From Amphibiibacter pelophylacis (GTDB lineage Bacteria > Pseudomonadota > Gammaproteobacteria > Burkholderiales > Burkholderiaceae_C), in assembly GCF_037688875.1 (NCBI RefSeq), contig NZ_JAWDIE010000003.1, positions 62,001 through 126,000 of the forward strand: 64,000 nucleotides of DNA, given 5' to 3'. Made by a program: the position numbers and the translations under genes. This document shows, piece after piece, positions 8,036 to 16,328 of the stretch (its first letter is position 1; every line of letters starts with the position of its first letter). Below the pieces are notes generated by a model. The model worked only from the letters and a program-made list of their open reading frames with translations, had not been told where the DNA came from and made no database searches.

Positions 8036-8905
8036 TCACACCGGCCCCCGCCCCAGCAGCACTTCCAGCACGAAGCGCGATCCGGCATAAGCCAGCAGCA
8101 GCAGCAGGGCCGAGGCGTACAGCCAGCGCCGGGCAGTGGCGCCGCGCCAGCCCTGGCGCCAGCGGCCCAGCAGCAGCACGGCCAGAACGGCCCAGGACAG
8201 CAGCGAGAACACCGTCTTGTGCGTCCACGCCCAGTCCGGGCCCGAGACCGCGCCCAGCACGATGGCCAAAGCCAGCACGGCACAGCCCGCCTGGACGAAG
8301 CGGAAGGTCAGCCGCTCCAGCCGCAGCAGCGGCATGCCGCGCAGCCAGGGCGGCGGGTGGCCGTGGCGCAGCGCGCGCTCGGCGCGACCCAGCAGCACGG
8401 CGTGAACCACCGCCACCGCCACCAGGGCGTAGGCGCACACGCCCATCAGCCAGTGCAGAGGGGCCCAGATATTGGCCGCGCTGGCCTGGTATTCGCCCGG
8501 GAAAAGCAGCGCCAGCATTACCCCGGCCAGGCCCAGCAGGGCCAGCGGCTGGCGCAGCGTCTGCCAGGGCGAACCCAGGCCTTCCATCAGGTGCACCAGC
8601 AGCACCAGCCACACCGTGGCGGAGAGCACAGACCCGAAACCGAAGTGCGGCCCCGGCTGCAGCTCGCGCAGGCCGGTCAGATCAAAGGCCAGCAGCAGGC
8701 CGTGCATCAGCCAGGCCAGCAGCAGCACGCGGTCGCGCACGGGCTGGGCGGGGGCCGCATCGGGCGCAGCGTGTGCAGCAGGCAAGGGCTGGACGGAGCG
8801 GCTGGCGCGCAGGTAAGCCAGCAGCGCGACCCCGGCGGCCAGCCAGGCCACCAGGGCGAGGACGTGGGCGCTCGACGGCCAGGCGTTGGGGTTCGCTAGA
8901 ATCAT
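8036..8905 (-). CDS. YpjD/CcsA-type cytochrome c assembly family membrane protein
   Basis: A 289-residue inner-membrane protein with about eight hydrophobic segments. It belongs to the CcsA/ResC/YpjD superfamily of haem-handling membrane proteins; segments such as SVLSATVWLVLLVHLME and WMGVCAYALVAVAVVHAVL-like stretches fit the fold. Gene context supports the YpjD subgroup: in many proteobacteria ypjD lies divergently next to ffh, exactly as here (94 bp apart). The role of YpjD is not well defined; the superfamily contains c-type cytochrome synthases, but the tryptophan-rich WWD motif of true CcsA/CcmF proteins is not evident. Start is the ATG at 8905. Confidence 0.75.
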   Translation of the reverse strand: MILANPNAWPSSAHVLALVAWLAAGVALLAYLRASRSVQPLPAAHAAPDAAPAQPVRDRVLLLAWLMHGLLLAFDLTGLRELQPGPHFGFGSVLSATVWLVLLVHLMEGLGSPWQTLRQPLALLGLAGVMLALLFPGEYQASAANIWAPLHWLMGVCAYALVAVAVVHAVLLGRAERALRHGHPPPWLRGMPLLRLERLTFRFVQAGCAVLALAIVLGAVSGPDWAWTHKTVFSLLSWAVLAVLLLGRWRQGWRGATARRWLYASALLLLLAYAGSRFVLEVLLGRGPV

Positions 8906-8949
8906 GGGCCAAGTTTACTCCGGCGACCTGTGTCCCTGCGGGGCGCCCC

Positions 8950-8985
8950 CTGGACAGGCTTGTCCGGTCTCTTTTTCTGATTTTT
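8950..8985 (+). terminator. hairpin plus T-rich tract in the ffh leader
   Basis: A 7-bp stem (CTGGACA / TGTCCGG, one T-G wobble, GGCT loop, 8950-8967) is followed by a T-rich stretch (TCTCTTTTTCTGATTTTT). It has the shape of an intrinsic terminator but lies inside the leader of ffh, 14 bp before its start codon. It could be an attenuator, or the T-rich stretch could merely give an unstructured ribosome entry site. Confidence 0.3.
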
Positions 8986-8998
8986 CGCGAAAGCCACC

Positions 8999-10360
8999 AT
9001 GGCCTCCAACCTGTCCGACCGCCTGTCCAGGCTGGTCAAAACCATGCGCGGTCAGGCGCGTATCACCGAAACCAACGTCGCGGACATGATGCGCGAGGTG
9101 CGCATGGCGCTGCTCGAGGCCGACGTCGCGCTGCCCGTGGTGCGCGATTTCATCGCCCGCGTGAAGGAAAAGGCGCTGGGCCAGGAGGTTGTGGGCTCGC
9201 TCAACCCCGGCCAGGTGCTGGTGTCCATCGTCCACAAAGAGCTGGCGCGCACCATGGGCGAGGGCCAGCAGGAGCTGCACTTCCCCGCCAACCCGCCCAT
9301 GGTCATCCTGATGGCCGGTCTGCAGGGCGCGGGCAAAACCACGACCACGGCCAAGCTGACGCGCTGGCTGATCGAGAAGAAAAAGAAGAAAGTCCTCACC
9401 GTCTCGACCGACGTCTACCGCCCGGCGGCCATGGACCAGCTGCGCACCGTGACCGCTCAGGCGGGCGGCGAGTGCTTCCCGGCCCGGCCCGACCAGAAGC
9501 CGGTGGACATCGCCCTGGCCGCGCTGGACCAGTGCCGTCGCCAGTACTTTGACGTGCTGATTGTCGATACCGCCGGGCGCCTGGCCATCGACGAGGCGCT
9601 GATGGCCGAGATTCGCGACCTGCACGCCGCCGTGCGCCCCACTGAGACGCTCTTCGTGGTCGACGCCATGCAGGGCCAGGACGCGATGAACACCGCGCGC
9701 GCCTTCAAGGACGTGCTGCCGCTGACCGGCATCGTGCTGACCAAGCTGGACGGCGATTCGCGCGGCGGCGCGGCGCTGTCGGTGCAGCAGGTGACGCAGA
9801 CGCCGATCAAGTTCGCGGGCGTCTCCGAGAAAATCGACGGTCTGGAGGCCTTCGACCCGGATCGCCACGCCGGACGCGTGCTGGGCATGGGCGACATCGT
9901 TTCGCTGGTCGAGAGCGTGCAGCAGAACGTGGACGTGGCCGCCGCGCAGAAGCTGGCGGCCAAGGTCAAATCGGGCGAGAGCTTTGATCTGAACGATTTC
10001 CTCAGCCAGCTCGGTCAGATGAAGAACATGGGCGGCCTGTCCAGCCTGATGGACAAGCTGCCCGCGCAGCTCGCCAGCAAGGCCGGGAATCTGGACATGG
10101 ACAAGGCCGAGCGCGACGTGCGCCGCATGGAGGCCGTCATCCTGTCGATGACGCCGCTGGAGCGCACGAAGCCCGATCTCATCAAGGCCAGCCGCAAGCG
10201 CCGCATCGCCGCCGGAGCGGGCGTGCACGTGCAGGAGGTCAACAAGCTGCTCAAGCAGTTCGAGCAGATGCGCGACATGATGAAGAAAATGAAGGGCGGC
10301 GGCATGATGAAAATGCTCAAGCGCATGGGCGGCATGCGCGGCATGTTGCCGGGCATGTAA
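8999..10360 (+). CDS. ffh: signal recognition particle protein Ffh (SRP54)
   Basis: A 453-residue SRP GTPase that binds 4.5S RNA and signal sequences of nascent membrane proteins and docks with FtsY. The N domain (residues 1-90) carries ALLEADV. The G domain has G1 GLQGAGKTTTTAKL near residue 107, the DVYRPAAMDQL insertion-box region, DTAGRL and TKLDGDSRGGA. The C-terminal M domain is methionine-rich and ends MKMLKRMGGMRGML. Length is normal. It starts at the ATG at 8999 after a leader with a hairpin, and is followed after 6 bp by the unknown membrane protein gene, which probably shares its transcript. Confidence 0.97.
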   Translation: MASNLSDRLSRLVKTMRGQARITETNVADMMREVRMALLEADVALPVVRDFIARVKEKALGQEVVGSLNPGQVLVSIVHKELARTMGEGQQELHFPANPPMVILMAGLQGAGKTTTTAKLTRWLIEKKKKKVLTVSTDVYRPAAMDQLRTVTAQAGGECFPARPDQKPVDIALAALDQCRRQYFDVLIVDTAGRLAIDEALMAEIRDLHAAVRPTETLFVVDAMQGQDAMNTARAFKDVLPLTGIVLTKLDGDSRGGAALSVQQVTQTPIKFAGVSEKIDGLEAFDPDRHAGRVLGMGDIVSLVESVQQNVDVAAAQKLAAKVKSGESFDLNDFLSQLGQMKNMGGLSSLMDKLPAQLASKAGNLDMDKAERDVRRMEAVILSMTPLERTKPDLIKASRKRRIAAGAGVHVQEVNKLLKQFEQMRDMMKKMKGGGMMKMLKRMGGMRGMLPGM

Positions 10361-10366
10361 ACCGCC

Positions 10367-12250
10367 ATGGCTTACGACCACGGCAGCCGCGACCTGGGCC
10401 TGTCCAACCCGCTGCGGCTGGAAGGCCTGCTGCGCGCCATCGCCAGCGGCCTGATCGCCCTGGTCGGCGCCTGGGTGCTGCTGCGCGTTTTTGGGGATCT
10501 GGGCCGTCACCCGCTGCAGGCCTGGGTGAATGCCGGGGCGGGCCTGGCGCTGCTGCTGTGGGGCCTGAAGGGCCTGGCGGGCGGACTGCAGTCCACGCTG
10601 CGATTTTTTGTCGGGCGATCGGTGCCGGTGTCGCTGGCGCGCAATCTCAACCCCAGCGAAGCGCGCAACGCCGAGGCCGAAGCGCCGCACACCGCCTACG
10701 CCGCCCGCGACCTGGAAGCCATGCTCATGGGGCGCAAAAACCCCACGCTGGGCGAGCCCGTCGGCGTGCTGGCGCAACTGCTGCACAGCCTGTGGCCGCG
10801 CCTGATCGGTCTGCCCTGGGCGCTGCGCAACATGGCGCAGGACCTGGCCGGGCTGATCGCCGACAGCCTGATCGCCGTGCTGTGCGCGGCGCTGGCTGCG
10901 GGCGTGGCGCGCTCGGGGCTGATGGGGGCGGCCGGGCAGGTGCTGGCGCCGCTGCTGTCCATCATCCTGCTGGTCTACCTGCTGGCGCTGTGGCTGAGCC
11001 GCAGCAGCGACCTGGCGCGCACGACCACCGTGCTGCAGCCCAGCCGCAGTCTGGCCAGCCTGCTGTGGGTGCCCGCGCTGGCGCTGCTGGCCCCGGCGGC
11101 GCTGGTCTGGGTTTATGGCGGGCTGGGGGCGGCGGCACGCGCGCAGCTGCAGACTTTTTCAGCCGCACTGGGCCAGCTCAACGCGGGCGGGCTGCTGGCC
11201 ATGCTCTTCATTGCGGGCACCGTGGTCTGCGCCATCACCGTGCTGCTGCTGCGCGAGCGCCTGCGCGGTGTGGATGCGCAGACCGAGGTCAGCGAACACC
11301 GCAGCCACCTGCAGGAGGCCGTCCACCCCGGCGACATCTTCATCCATCTGGAAAACCAGGTGCTGGCCAACCGGCGTTACCGCGACATCCCCAACCGCAT
11401 CTACCAGAGCCTGGAGCCCGAACTCAGCGACGCCAGCCAGGGCAAGGGCAGCTTTCGCGGACAGCTTCTGGCGGAAACGCAACCGGCCTGGGCGCCGCTG
11501 TCGCTCTCGCCCGCCACCCGGCAGCTGCGCCTGCTGGGCAGCGGTGTGGGTCTGGCGCTGACGGTGCTGGCCGCGCTGTGTCTGGCCTGGCTGGCTGGCG
11601 CCGTGGGTCCGCTGGCCGATCACCTGCGCAATCCGGTGGAGGGCCGACCGCTCGCGCTGCAATCCGAGCTGTCCAACCTGTTCCAGCTGGCCTGTCTGGG
11701 GCTGGGGCTGCTCGCGCTGGGCCAGGTGCTGGTGCGCGCCACCCACGTTTTCTGGGCGGAGATGACCTTCGACAGCCTGCTGCTGTGGGTGCGCGCCGAG
11801 GGCACCTGGACGGAAAGCCGCCTGTCCACCGGCATGGCGCTGCACGATTCGACCCGCTCCGAGAACGTCGTCGTGCGCGCCAGCATCAGCCCGTGGATCC
11901 TGTGCGCGCGCCTGGTGACCAGCACGCAGGCCAGCAGCGGCACGAACAACCTGGAGCAGCCGCGCCTGGTGCTGGCGCTGCACCCGACGCCGGACGAGCT
12001 GGGCGGCATCGTCGATGAGATCAGCCACTTCCTGCGCCAGCGCGAGAACCTGGCCGGCATCGTCAACGCGGGCGACCTGGGCCAGGCGCACACCCTGCAC
12101 CAGATCAACCAGCACAGCCGGCACGGCGGCACTTCGCCCCACGACGACGCGGCCGCCGCCCGTCTGCCCCGCACCAGCGACGCGCCCGGGTCCACCGGCG
12201 ACGCGGGCCTGAACGGGGCGCGCTTTCATCCTGACGACGACATCCGCTGA
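10367..12250 (+). CDS. large multi-pass membrane protein of unknown function
   Basis: A 627-residue protein I do not recognise. Hydrophobic segments are visible near residues 23-43, 52-70, 160-180, 190-210, 230-252, 272-298, 390-415 and 435-460, giving roughly eight membrane spans. A cytosolic-looking segment (about 300-385, HLQEAVHPGDIFIHLENQVL...) contains the only striking motif-like stretch, and residues 465-560 form a hydrophilic domain with ENVVVRASISPWILCARLVTST and HPTPDELGGIVDEISHFL. The C-terminal 70 residues are polar, His- and Asp-rich and probably disordered. No enzyme signature is visible. It starts 6 bp after ffh and is followed after 30 bp by the phosphomannomutase gene. A role in membrane protein biogenesis or the envelope is only a guess from neighbours. 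Confidence 0.7.
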   Translation: MAYDHGSRDLGLSNPLRLEGLLRAIASGLIALVGAWVLLRVFGDLGRHPLQAWVNAGAGLALLLWGLKGLAGGLQSTLRFFVGRSVPVSLARNLNPSEARNAEAEAPHTAYAARDLEAMLMGRKNPTLGEPVGVLAQLLHSLWPRLIGLPWALRNMAQDLAGLIADSLIAVLCAALAAGVARSGLMGAAGQVLAPLLSIILLVYLLALWLSRSSDLARTTTVLQPSRSLASLLWVPALALLAPAALVWVYGGLGAAARAQLQTFSAALGQLNAGGLLAMLFIAGTVVCAITVLLLRERLRGVDAQTEVSEHRSHLQEAVHPGDIFIHLENQVLANRRYRDIPNRIYQSLEPELSDASQGKGSFRGQLLAETQPAWAPLSLSPATRQLRLLGSGVGLALTVLAALCLAWLAGAVGPLADHLRNPVEGRPLALQSELSNLFQLACLGLGLLALGQVLVRATHVFWAEMTFDSLLLWVRAEGTWTESRLSTGMALHDSTRSENVVVRASISPWILCARLVTSTQASSGTNNLEQPRLVLALHPTPDELGGIVDEISHFLRQRENLAGIVNAGDLGQAHTLHQINQHSRHGGTSPHDDAAAARLPRTSDAPGSTGDAGLNGARFHPDDDIR

Positions 12251-12280
12251 TTTTTCTCCCTATTTTCTGACCGGATTTTT

Positions 12281-13717
12281 ATGACTGCCACACCGCACAT
12301 CCCCGCTCACGTTTTCAAGGCCTACGACATCCGGGGCACTTCCGGCACAGCGCTGACACCCGATTTCGCCTTCCTGCTGGGCTGGGCTTTTGGCGCACGC
12401 GCGCAGGAACTGGGCGAGCGCCAGGTCGTGGTCGGCCGCGACGGCCGCCTGTCCGGCCCGGAACTGGCGCAGGCGCTGCGCGAGGGGCTGATGGCGTCCG
12501 GCGTGCGCGTGCTCGATCTGGGCGCCGTGACCACGCCCATGCTCTACTTCGGGGCCGCCACCGCTGCGCCTGATCTGGGCACCTCGGGCATCCAGGTGAC
12601 CGGCAGCCACAACCCGCGCGACGACAACGGCTTCAAAATGGTCATGCAGGGTCGCGCCATTTACGGCGACGAAATTCAGGGCCTGCGCCGCCACATGGAC
12701 GCCGCCGTGGCCGCGGGCCGCGCCACCTGGCCCACGGCCGATGACGCCAACGTGGCCCGCCTGCTGAGCCAGCTGGACATCGAAACCGCCTACCGCGAGC
12801 GCATCACCAGCGACTGCCGCCTGGCGCGGCCGCTCAAAATCGTGGTCGATTCGGGCCATGGCATTTCGGGCGCCAGCTCGCCCGCCGTACTGCGCGCGCT
12901 GGGCTGCGAGGTGATCGAGCTGTACAGCAACGTGGATGGCAACTTCCCCGATCACCATCCCGATCCGTCCAAGCCCGAAAACCTGGCCGACCTGATCCGC
13001 ACCGTGAAGGACAGCGGCGCAGACCTTGGCATCGCCTTTGACGGCGACGGCGACCGCCTGGGCCTGGTCACCCGCGGCGGCACCATCATCTACCCCGACC
13101 GCCAGATCATGCTTTACGTGCAGGACATCCTGCGTGCGCGGCCCGGCGGTACCATCATCTATGACGTGAAATGCAGCCAGCGCCTGCGCCCCTGGATCGA
13201 GGCGGCGGGCGGCCAGGCGCTGATGTGGAAAACCGGCCACTCGCTGATCAAGGAGCAGATGCGCCAGCGTCAGGCCGTGTTTGGCGGCGAGATGAGCGGG
13301 CACATTTTCTTCGCCGACCGCTGGTACGGCTTTGACGACGCCACCTACAGCGCGGCGCGGCTGCTGGAGATTCTGTCGCGCCACGACGACCCCAGCGCCG
13401 TGCTGGACGCCCTGCCCGACAGCCACAGCACGCCCGAGCTGAACGTCGCCTGCCGCGAAGGCGAGGCGCCGCAAGTGGTGCAGGCGCTGCTGGCCCAGCC
13501 CGCCATGCCGGGCGAGCTGGAACGCATCACGCTGGACGGCCTGCGCATCGAGTTCGCTGACGGCTTTGGCCTGATCCGCGCCTCCAATACCACACCGGTG
13601 CTGGTGCTGCGCTTCGAGGGAACCAGCCCCGAGGCGCTGCGGCGCATCCAGGACGGCTTCATGCAGGCGCTGCGCCAGGTCAAGCCCGACGCGCAGGTCG
13701 GCCAGGCCGCGCACTGA
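12281..13717 (+). CDS. phosphomannomutase/phosphoglucomutase
   Basis: A 478-residue alpha-D-phosphohexomutase of the AlgC/ManB type, interconverting 1- and 6-phosphates of mannose and/or glucose for LPS and exopolysaccharide precursors. Domain signatures are complete: AYDIRGTSGTALTPDFAF at the N-terminus, the phosphoserine loop VTGSHNPRDDNGFKM with the catalytic Ser near residue 109, the magnesium-binding loop DGDGDR near 255, the sugar-binding GEMSGHIFF near 330 and a C-terminal phosphate-binding RASNTTPVLVLRFEG. It sits directly before waaA (11 bp), consistent with a role in envelope polysaccharide synthesis. Confidence 0.92.
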   Translation: MTATPHIPAHVFKAYDIRGTSGTALTPDFAFLLGWAFGARAQELGERQVVVGRDGRLSGPELAQALREGLMASGVRVLDLGAVTTPMLYFGAATAAPDLGTSGIQVTGSHNPRDDNGFKMVMQGRAIYGDEIQGLRRHMDAAVAAGRATWPTADDANVARLLSQLDIETAYRERITSDCRLARPLKIVVDSGHGISGASSPAVLRALGCEVIELYSNVDGNFPDHHPDPSKPENLADLIRTVKDSGADLGIAFDGDGDRLGLVTRGGTIIYPDRQIMLYVQDILRARPGGTIIYDVKCSQRLRPWIEAAGGQALMWKTGHSLIKEQMRQRQAVFGGEMSGHIFFADRWYGFDDATYSAARLLEILSRHDDPSAVLDALPDSHSTPELNVACREGEAPQVVQALLAQPAMPGELERITLDGLRIEFADGFGLIRASNTTPVLVLRFEGTSPEALRRIQDGFMQALRQVKPDAQVGQAAH

Positions 13718-13728
13718 CCGCGCCATCG

Positions 13729-15183
13729 ATGCCGGTGCCGGTCCTGAGTCTGCGCCAGCGCCTGGCCCTGGCCGCTTACGGCCTGGCCACGACGCTGCTC
13801 ACGCCCCTGGTGCTGCTGCGCCTGGTGCTGCGAAGCCGCGTCGAGCCGCTCTACCGCCACGCTCTGGCGCGGCGTCTGGCGCTGGGGCCGCGTCCTCAGG
13901 CGGCGGGGCCCGGTACACCGCGCCTGTGGCTGCACGCCGTCTCGCTGGGCGAAACCCGCGCCGCGATTCCGCTGCTGAATGCGCTGCGCCAGCAGCATCC
14001 CGGCCTGCAGCTGCTGCTGACGCACAGCACCGCCACTGGCTGGGAGGCCGGGCGGGCAATCCTGCAGCCCGGCGATCACCAGACCTGGCTGCCCTGGGAC
14101 AGCCCAGGCGCCACGCGGCGCTTCATCCGCACCTGGCAACCCACGCTGGGCGTGATGATGGAGACCGAACTCTGGCCCCTGCTCGTGCGCCGCGCCACGC
14201 AGGGCGGCGTGCCCATCGTCATCGCCAACGCCCGCCTGAGCGAGCGCAGCCTGCGCCGCGGCCAGCGTTTCGCCGCGCTGCTGCAACCCGCCGCGAGCTG
14301 TCTGGCCGGGGCGCTGGCGCAATCCGCAGACGATGCGGCCCGACTGGCCCGCATGGGTGTATCGAGCGTCCCCGTCTGCGGCAACCTGAAGTTTGATCTG
14401 GCCCCGCCCGCCGCCCGCCTGGCCCAGGGCCGCGCCTGGCGGGCGCAGCACGGCCGCCCTGTGCTGCTGGCCGCCGCCACCCGCGAGGGCGAGGAGGCCG
14501 AGCTGCTCGCCGTGTGGCGGCAGGCTTTCGCGGCGCACAAATTGGCACAGGTCGAAAGCACGGCATTGGGCGACAGCGCGGCTCAGGGCGAAAGCGCCTG
14601 GCCCACGCTGCTGCTGGTGCCGCGCCACCCGCAGCGCTTTGACGAGGTCGCCCGGCTGATCGAAGCCAGCGGTGCCCGTCTGCTGCGGCGCAGCGCGCTG
14701 GATGACAGCCTGCAGGCCGCAGAGCCCGCAGAGCAAACTGCCACAGCCGCATCGTCCGGGCCGACTGTGCTCCTGGGCGACAGCCTGGGCGAGATGCCCA
14801 TGTACTACGCCATGGCCGATCTGGCCCTGCTGGGCGGCAGCTTCCAGCCGCTGGGCGGGCAGAACCTGATCGAATCGCTGGCCTGCCACTGCCCGATTGT
14901 GCTGGGCCCTTCGACCTTCAACTTCGCGCAGGCGGCCAACTGGGCGCTGCAGCACGGTCTGGCCCGACGCTCCACGGGGCTGGAGGCTGCCGTGACGCTG
15001 GTGCTGGCCGCACTCGCTGCGTGGAATACCGCCCCGACAGCCCCTCAGCAACTGCCCTGGCCGCGCCCTTCAAGCCGGGATTTTGATGTCGCGCTGGCCG
15101 AGCACCGGGGCGCGGCGCAGCGTCAGGCGCTGGCGCTGGCGCCCTGGCTGCCCCAAAGCGCGGCGCGGCGCACGCCGGGCTGA
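13729..15183 (+). CDS. waaA: 3-deoxy-D-manno-octulosonic acid (Kdo) transferase
   Basis: A 484-residue GT-B glycosyltransferase that adds Kdo to lipid A precursor on the inner face of the cytoplasmic membrane. An N-terminal hydrophobic anchor (LALAAYGLATTLLTPLVLLRLVL) is followed by WLHAVSLGETRAAIPLLN (conserved glycine loop and catalytic Glu), METELWPLLVRR, VCGNLKFDL and, in the C-terminal donor domain, GGSFQPLGGQNLIESLACHCPIVLGPS-type sequence. It is longer than usual enzymes (about 425 residues), mainly because of low-complexity insertions near residues 265-285 and 325-345. It follows the hexomutase closely and precedes moaA by 75 bp. Confidence 0.93.
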   Translation: MPVPVLSLRQRLALAAYGLATTLLTPLVLLRLVLRSRVEPLYRHALARRLALGPRPQAAGPGTPRLWLHAVSLGETRAAIPLLNALRQQHPGLQLLLTHSTATGWEAGRAILQPGDHQTWLPWDSPGATRRFIRTWQPTLGVMMETELWPLLVRRATQGGVPIVIANARLSERSLRRGQRFAALLQPAASCLAGALAQSADDAARLARMGVSSVPVCGNLKFDLAPPAARLAQGRAWRAQHGRPVLLAAATREGEEAELLAVWRQAFAAHKLAQVESTALGDSAAQGESAWPTLLLVPRHPQRFDEVARLIEASGARLLRRSALDDSLQAAEPAEQTATAASSGPTVLLGDSLGEMPMYYAMADLALLGGSFQPLGGQNLIESLACHCPIVLGPSTFNFAQAANWALQHGLARRSTGLEAAVTLVLAALAAWNTAPTAPQQLPWPRPSSRDFDVALAEHRGAAQRQALALAPWLPQSAARRTPG

Positions 15184-15258
15184 ACTCCCCCTTCCAGCCT
15201 CGCGGCCTTCCCCATCTGGAGGATACGCGCCCAAGGGGTCCTCCCCTAAAATGTCAGG

Positions 15259-16326
15259 ATGAATCATCCTCACACGCCTGCCTCACCCCGGTTGCTGGAC
15301 GGGCACGGCCGTCACATCCACTATTTGCGCGTCTCGGTCACCGACCGCTGCGACATGCGCTGCACCTACTGCATCCCCGAAGGATTCCGGGGGTTTGAAG
15401 AGCCCGAACACTGGCTGACGCTGGACGAAATGGCCCGCCTGGTCGGTGTTTTTGTCGGCATGGGCGTGAACAAGGTGCGCCTGACCGGCGGCGAGCCGCT
15501 GCTGCGCCGGGGCGTGACCGGTCTGGCCGCCACCATCAGCGCCCTGCCCGGCCTGCAGGATCTGTCGCTGACCACCAACGCCTCGCAGCTGCACCGCATG
15601 GCGCAGGGCCTGAAAGACGCGGGCGTGAGCCGCCTGAACGTCAGCCTGGACAGCCTGCGCCGCGAGCGCTTTGCCGCCATCACCAAACGCGACGTGCTGG
15701 ACGATGTGCTGCGCGGCATCGCCACCGCCAGCCGCGTCGGTCTGGCGCCGGTCAAAATCAACACCGTGGTTCAGGCCGGGGTGAACGACGACGAACTGGA
15801 CGATCTGGTGGCGTTCGCGCTGGAACACGGCCTGATCCTGCGCCTGATCGAGCCCATGCCCATGGGCCACACCGGCCAGGCCGCGACCGGGCTGGACCTG
15901 ACGCAGCGTGGCGCCGAGCTGGCCCAGCGCTTTGGCTTGATCCCCGAGGCCGACCCCATGGCTGCGGACAGCAGCGCGCGCTCTGCGCTCGAAGCACCCG
16001 GCGCGGGCCCGGCGCGCTACTGGCACGCCCCCAAGAGCGCCGCCCGGAACAGCACTGCAGGCCGCATGAGCCTGGGCGTCATCACCCCGCTGTCGCAGCA
16101 TTTCTGCGCCACCTGCAACCGCGTGCGTCTGGGCGTGGACGGCACGCTTTACCTGTGCCTGGGCCAGAACGATGCCGTGCCGCTGGGCCGGCAGTTGCGC
16201 GAAGGCGCCAGCGACGCCGACCTGCGCGACGCCATCCTGCAGGCACTGGCCCACAAGCCCGAGCGCCATCACTTTGTCGAAACGCCCGGGCAGATCGTGC
16301 GTTTCATGTCCCAGACCGGAGGCTGA
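15259..16326 (+). CDS. moaA: GTP 3',8-cyclase (molybdenum cofactor biosynthesis)
   Basis: A 355-residue radical SAM enzyme that starts molybdopterin synthesis by converting GTP to 3',8-cyclo-7,8-dihydro-GTP. The radical SAM cluster motif CDMRCTYC has cysteines at residues 31, 35 and 38. RLTGGEPLLRRG follows. The second, GTP-binding 4Fe-4S cluster is in HFCATCNRVRLG...LYLCLG. The C-terminus ends in the conserved Gly-Gly needed for activity. An insertion with low-complexity sequence near residues 235-270 is unusual. It is the first of four consecutive Moco genes; MoaC, its partner, is encoded at 58.7-59.2 kb. Confidence 0.96.
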   Translation: MNHPHTPASPRLLDGHGRHIHYLRVSVTDRCDMRCTYCIPEGFRGFEEPEHWLTLDEMARLVGVFVGMGVNKVRLTGGEPLLRRGVTGLAATISALPGLQDLSLTTNASQLHRMAQGLKDAGVSRLNVSLDSLRRERFAAITKRDVLDDVLRGIATASRVGLAPVKINTVVQAGVNDDELDDLVAFALEHGLILRLIEPMPMGHTGQAATGLDLTQRGAELAQRFGLIPEADPMAADSSARSALEAPGAGPARYWHAPKSAARNSTAGRMSLGVITPLSQHFCATCNRVRLGVDGTLYLCLGQNDAVPLGRQLREGASDADLRDAILQALAHKPERHHFVETPGQIVRFMSQTGG

Positions 16327-16328
16327 AC

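Noticed and set aside
15246..15252. TAAAAT as the -10 box of a moaA promoter
   Set aside because: It would place the transcript start at the start codon and has no -35 at the right distance.
16155..16328. Upstream extension of moeA into moaA
   Set aside because: The extension has no MoeA similarity; the GTG at 16329 directly follows the moaA stop.
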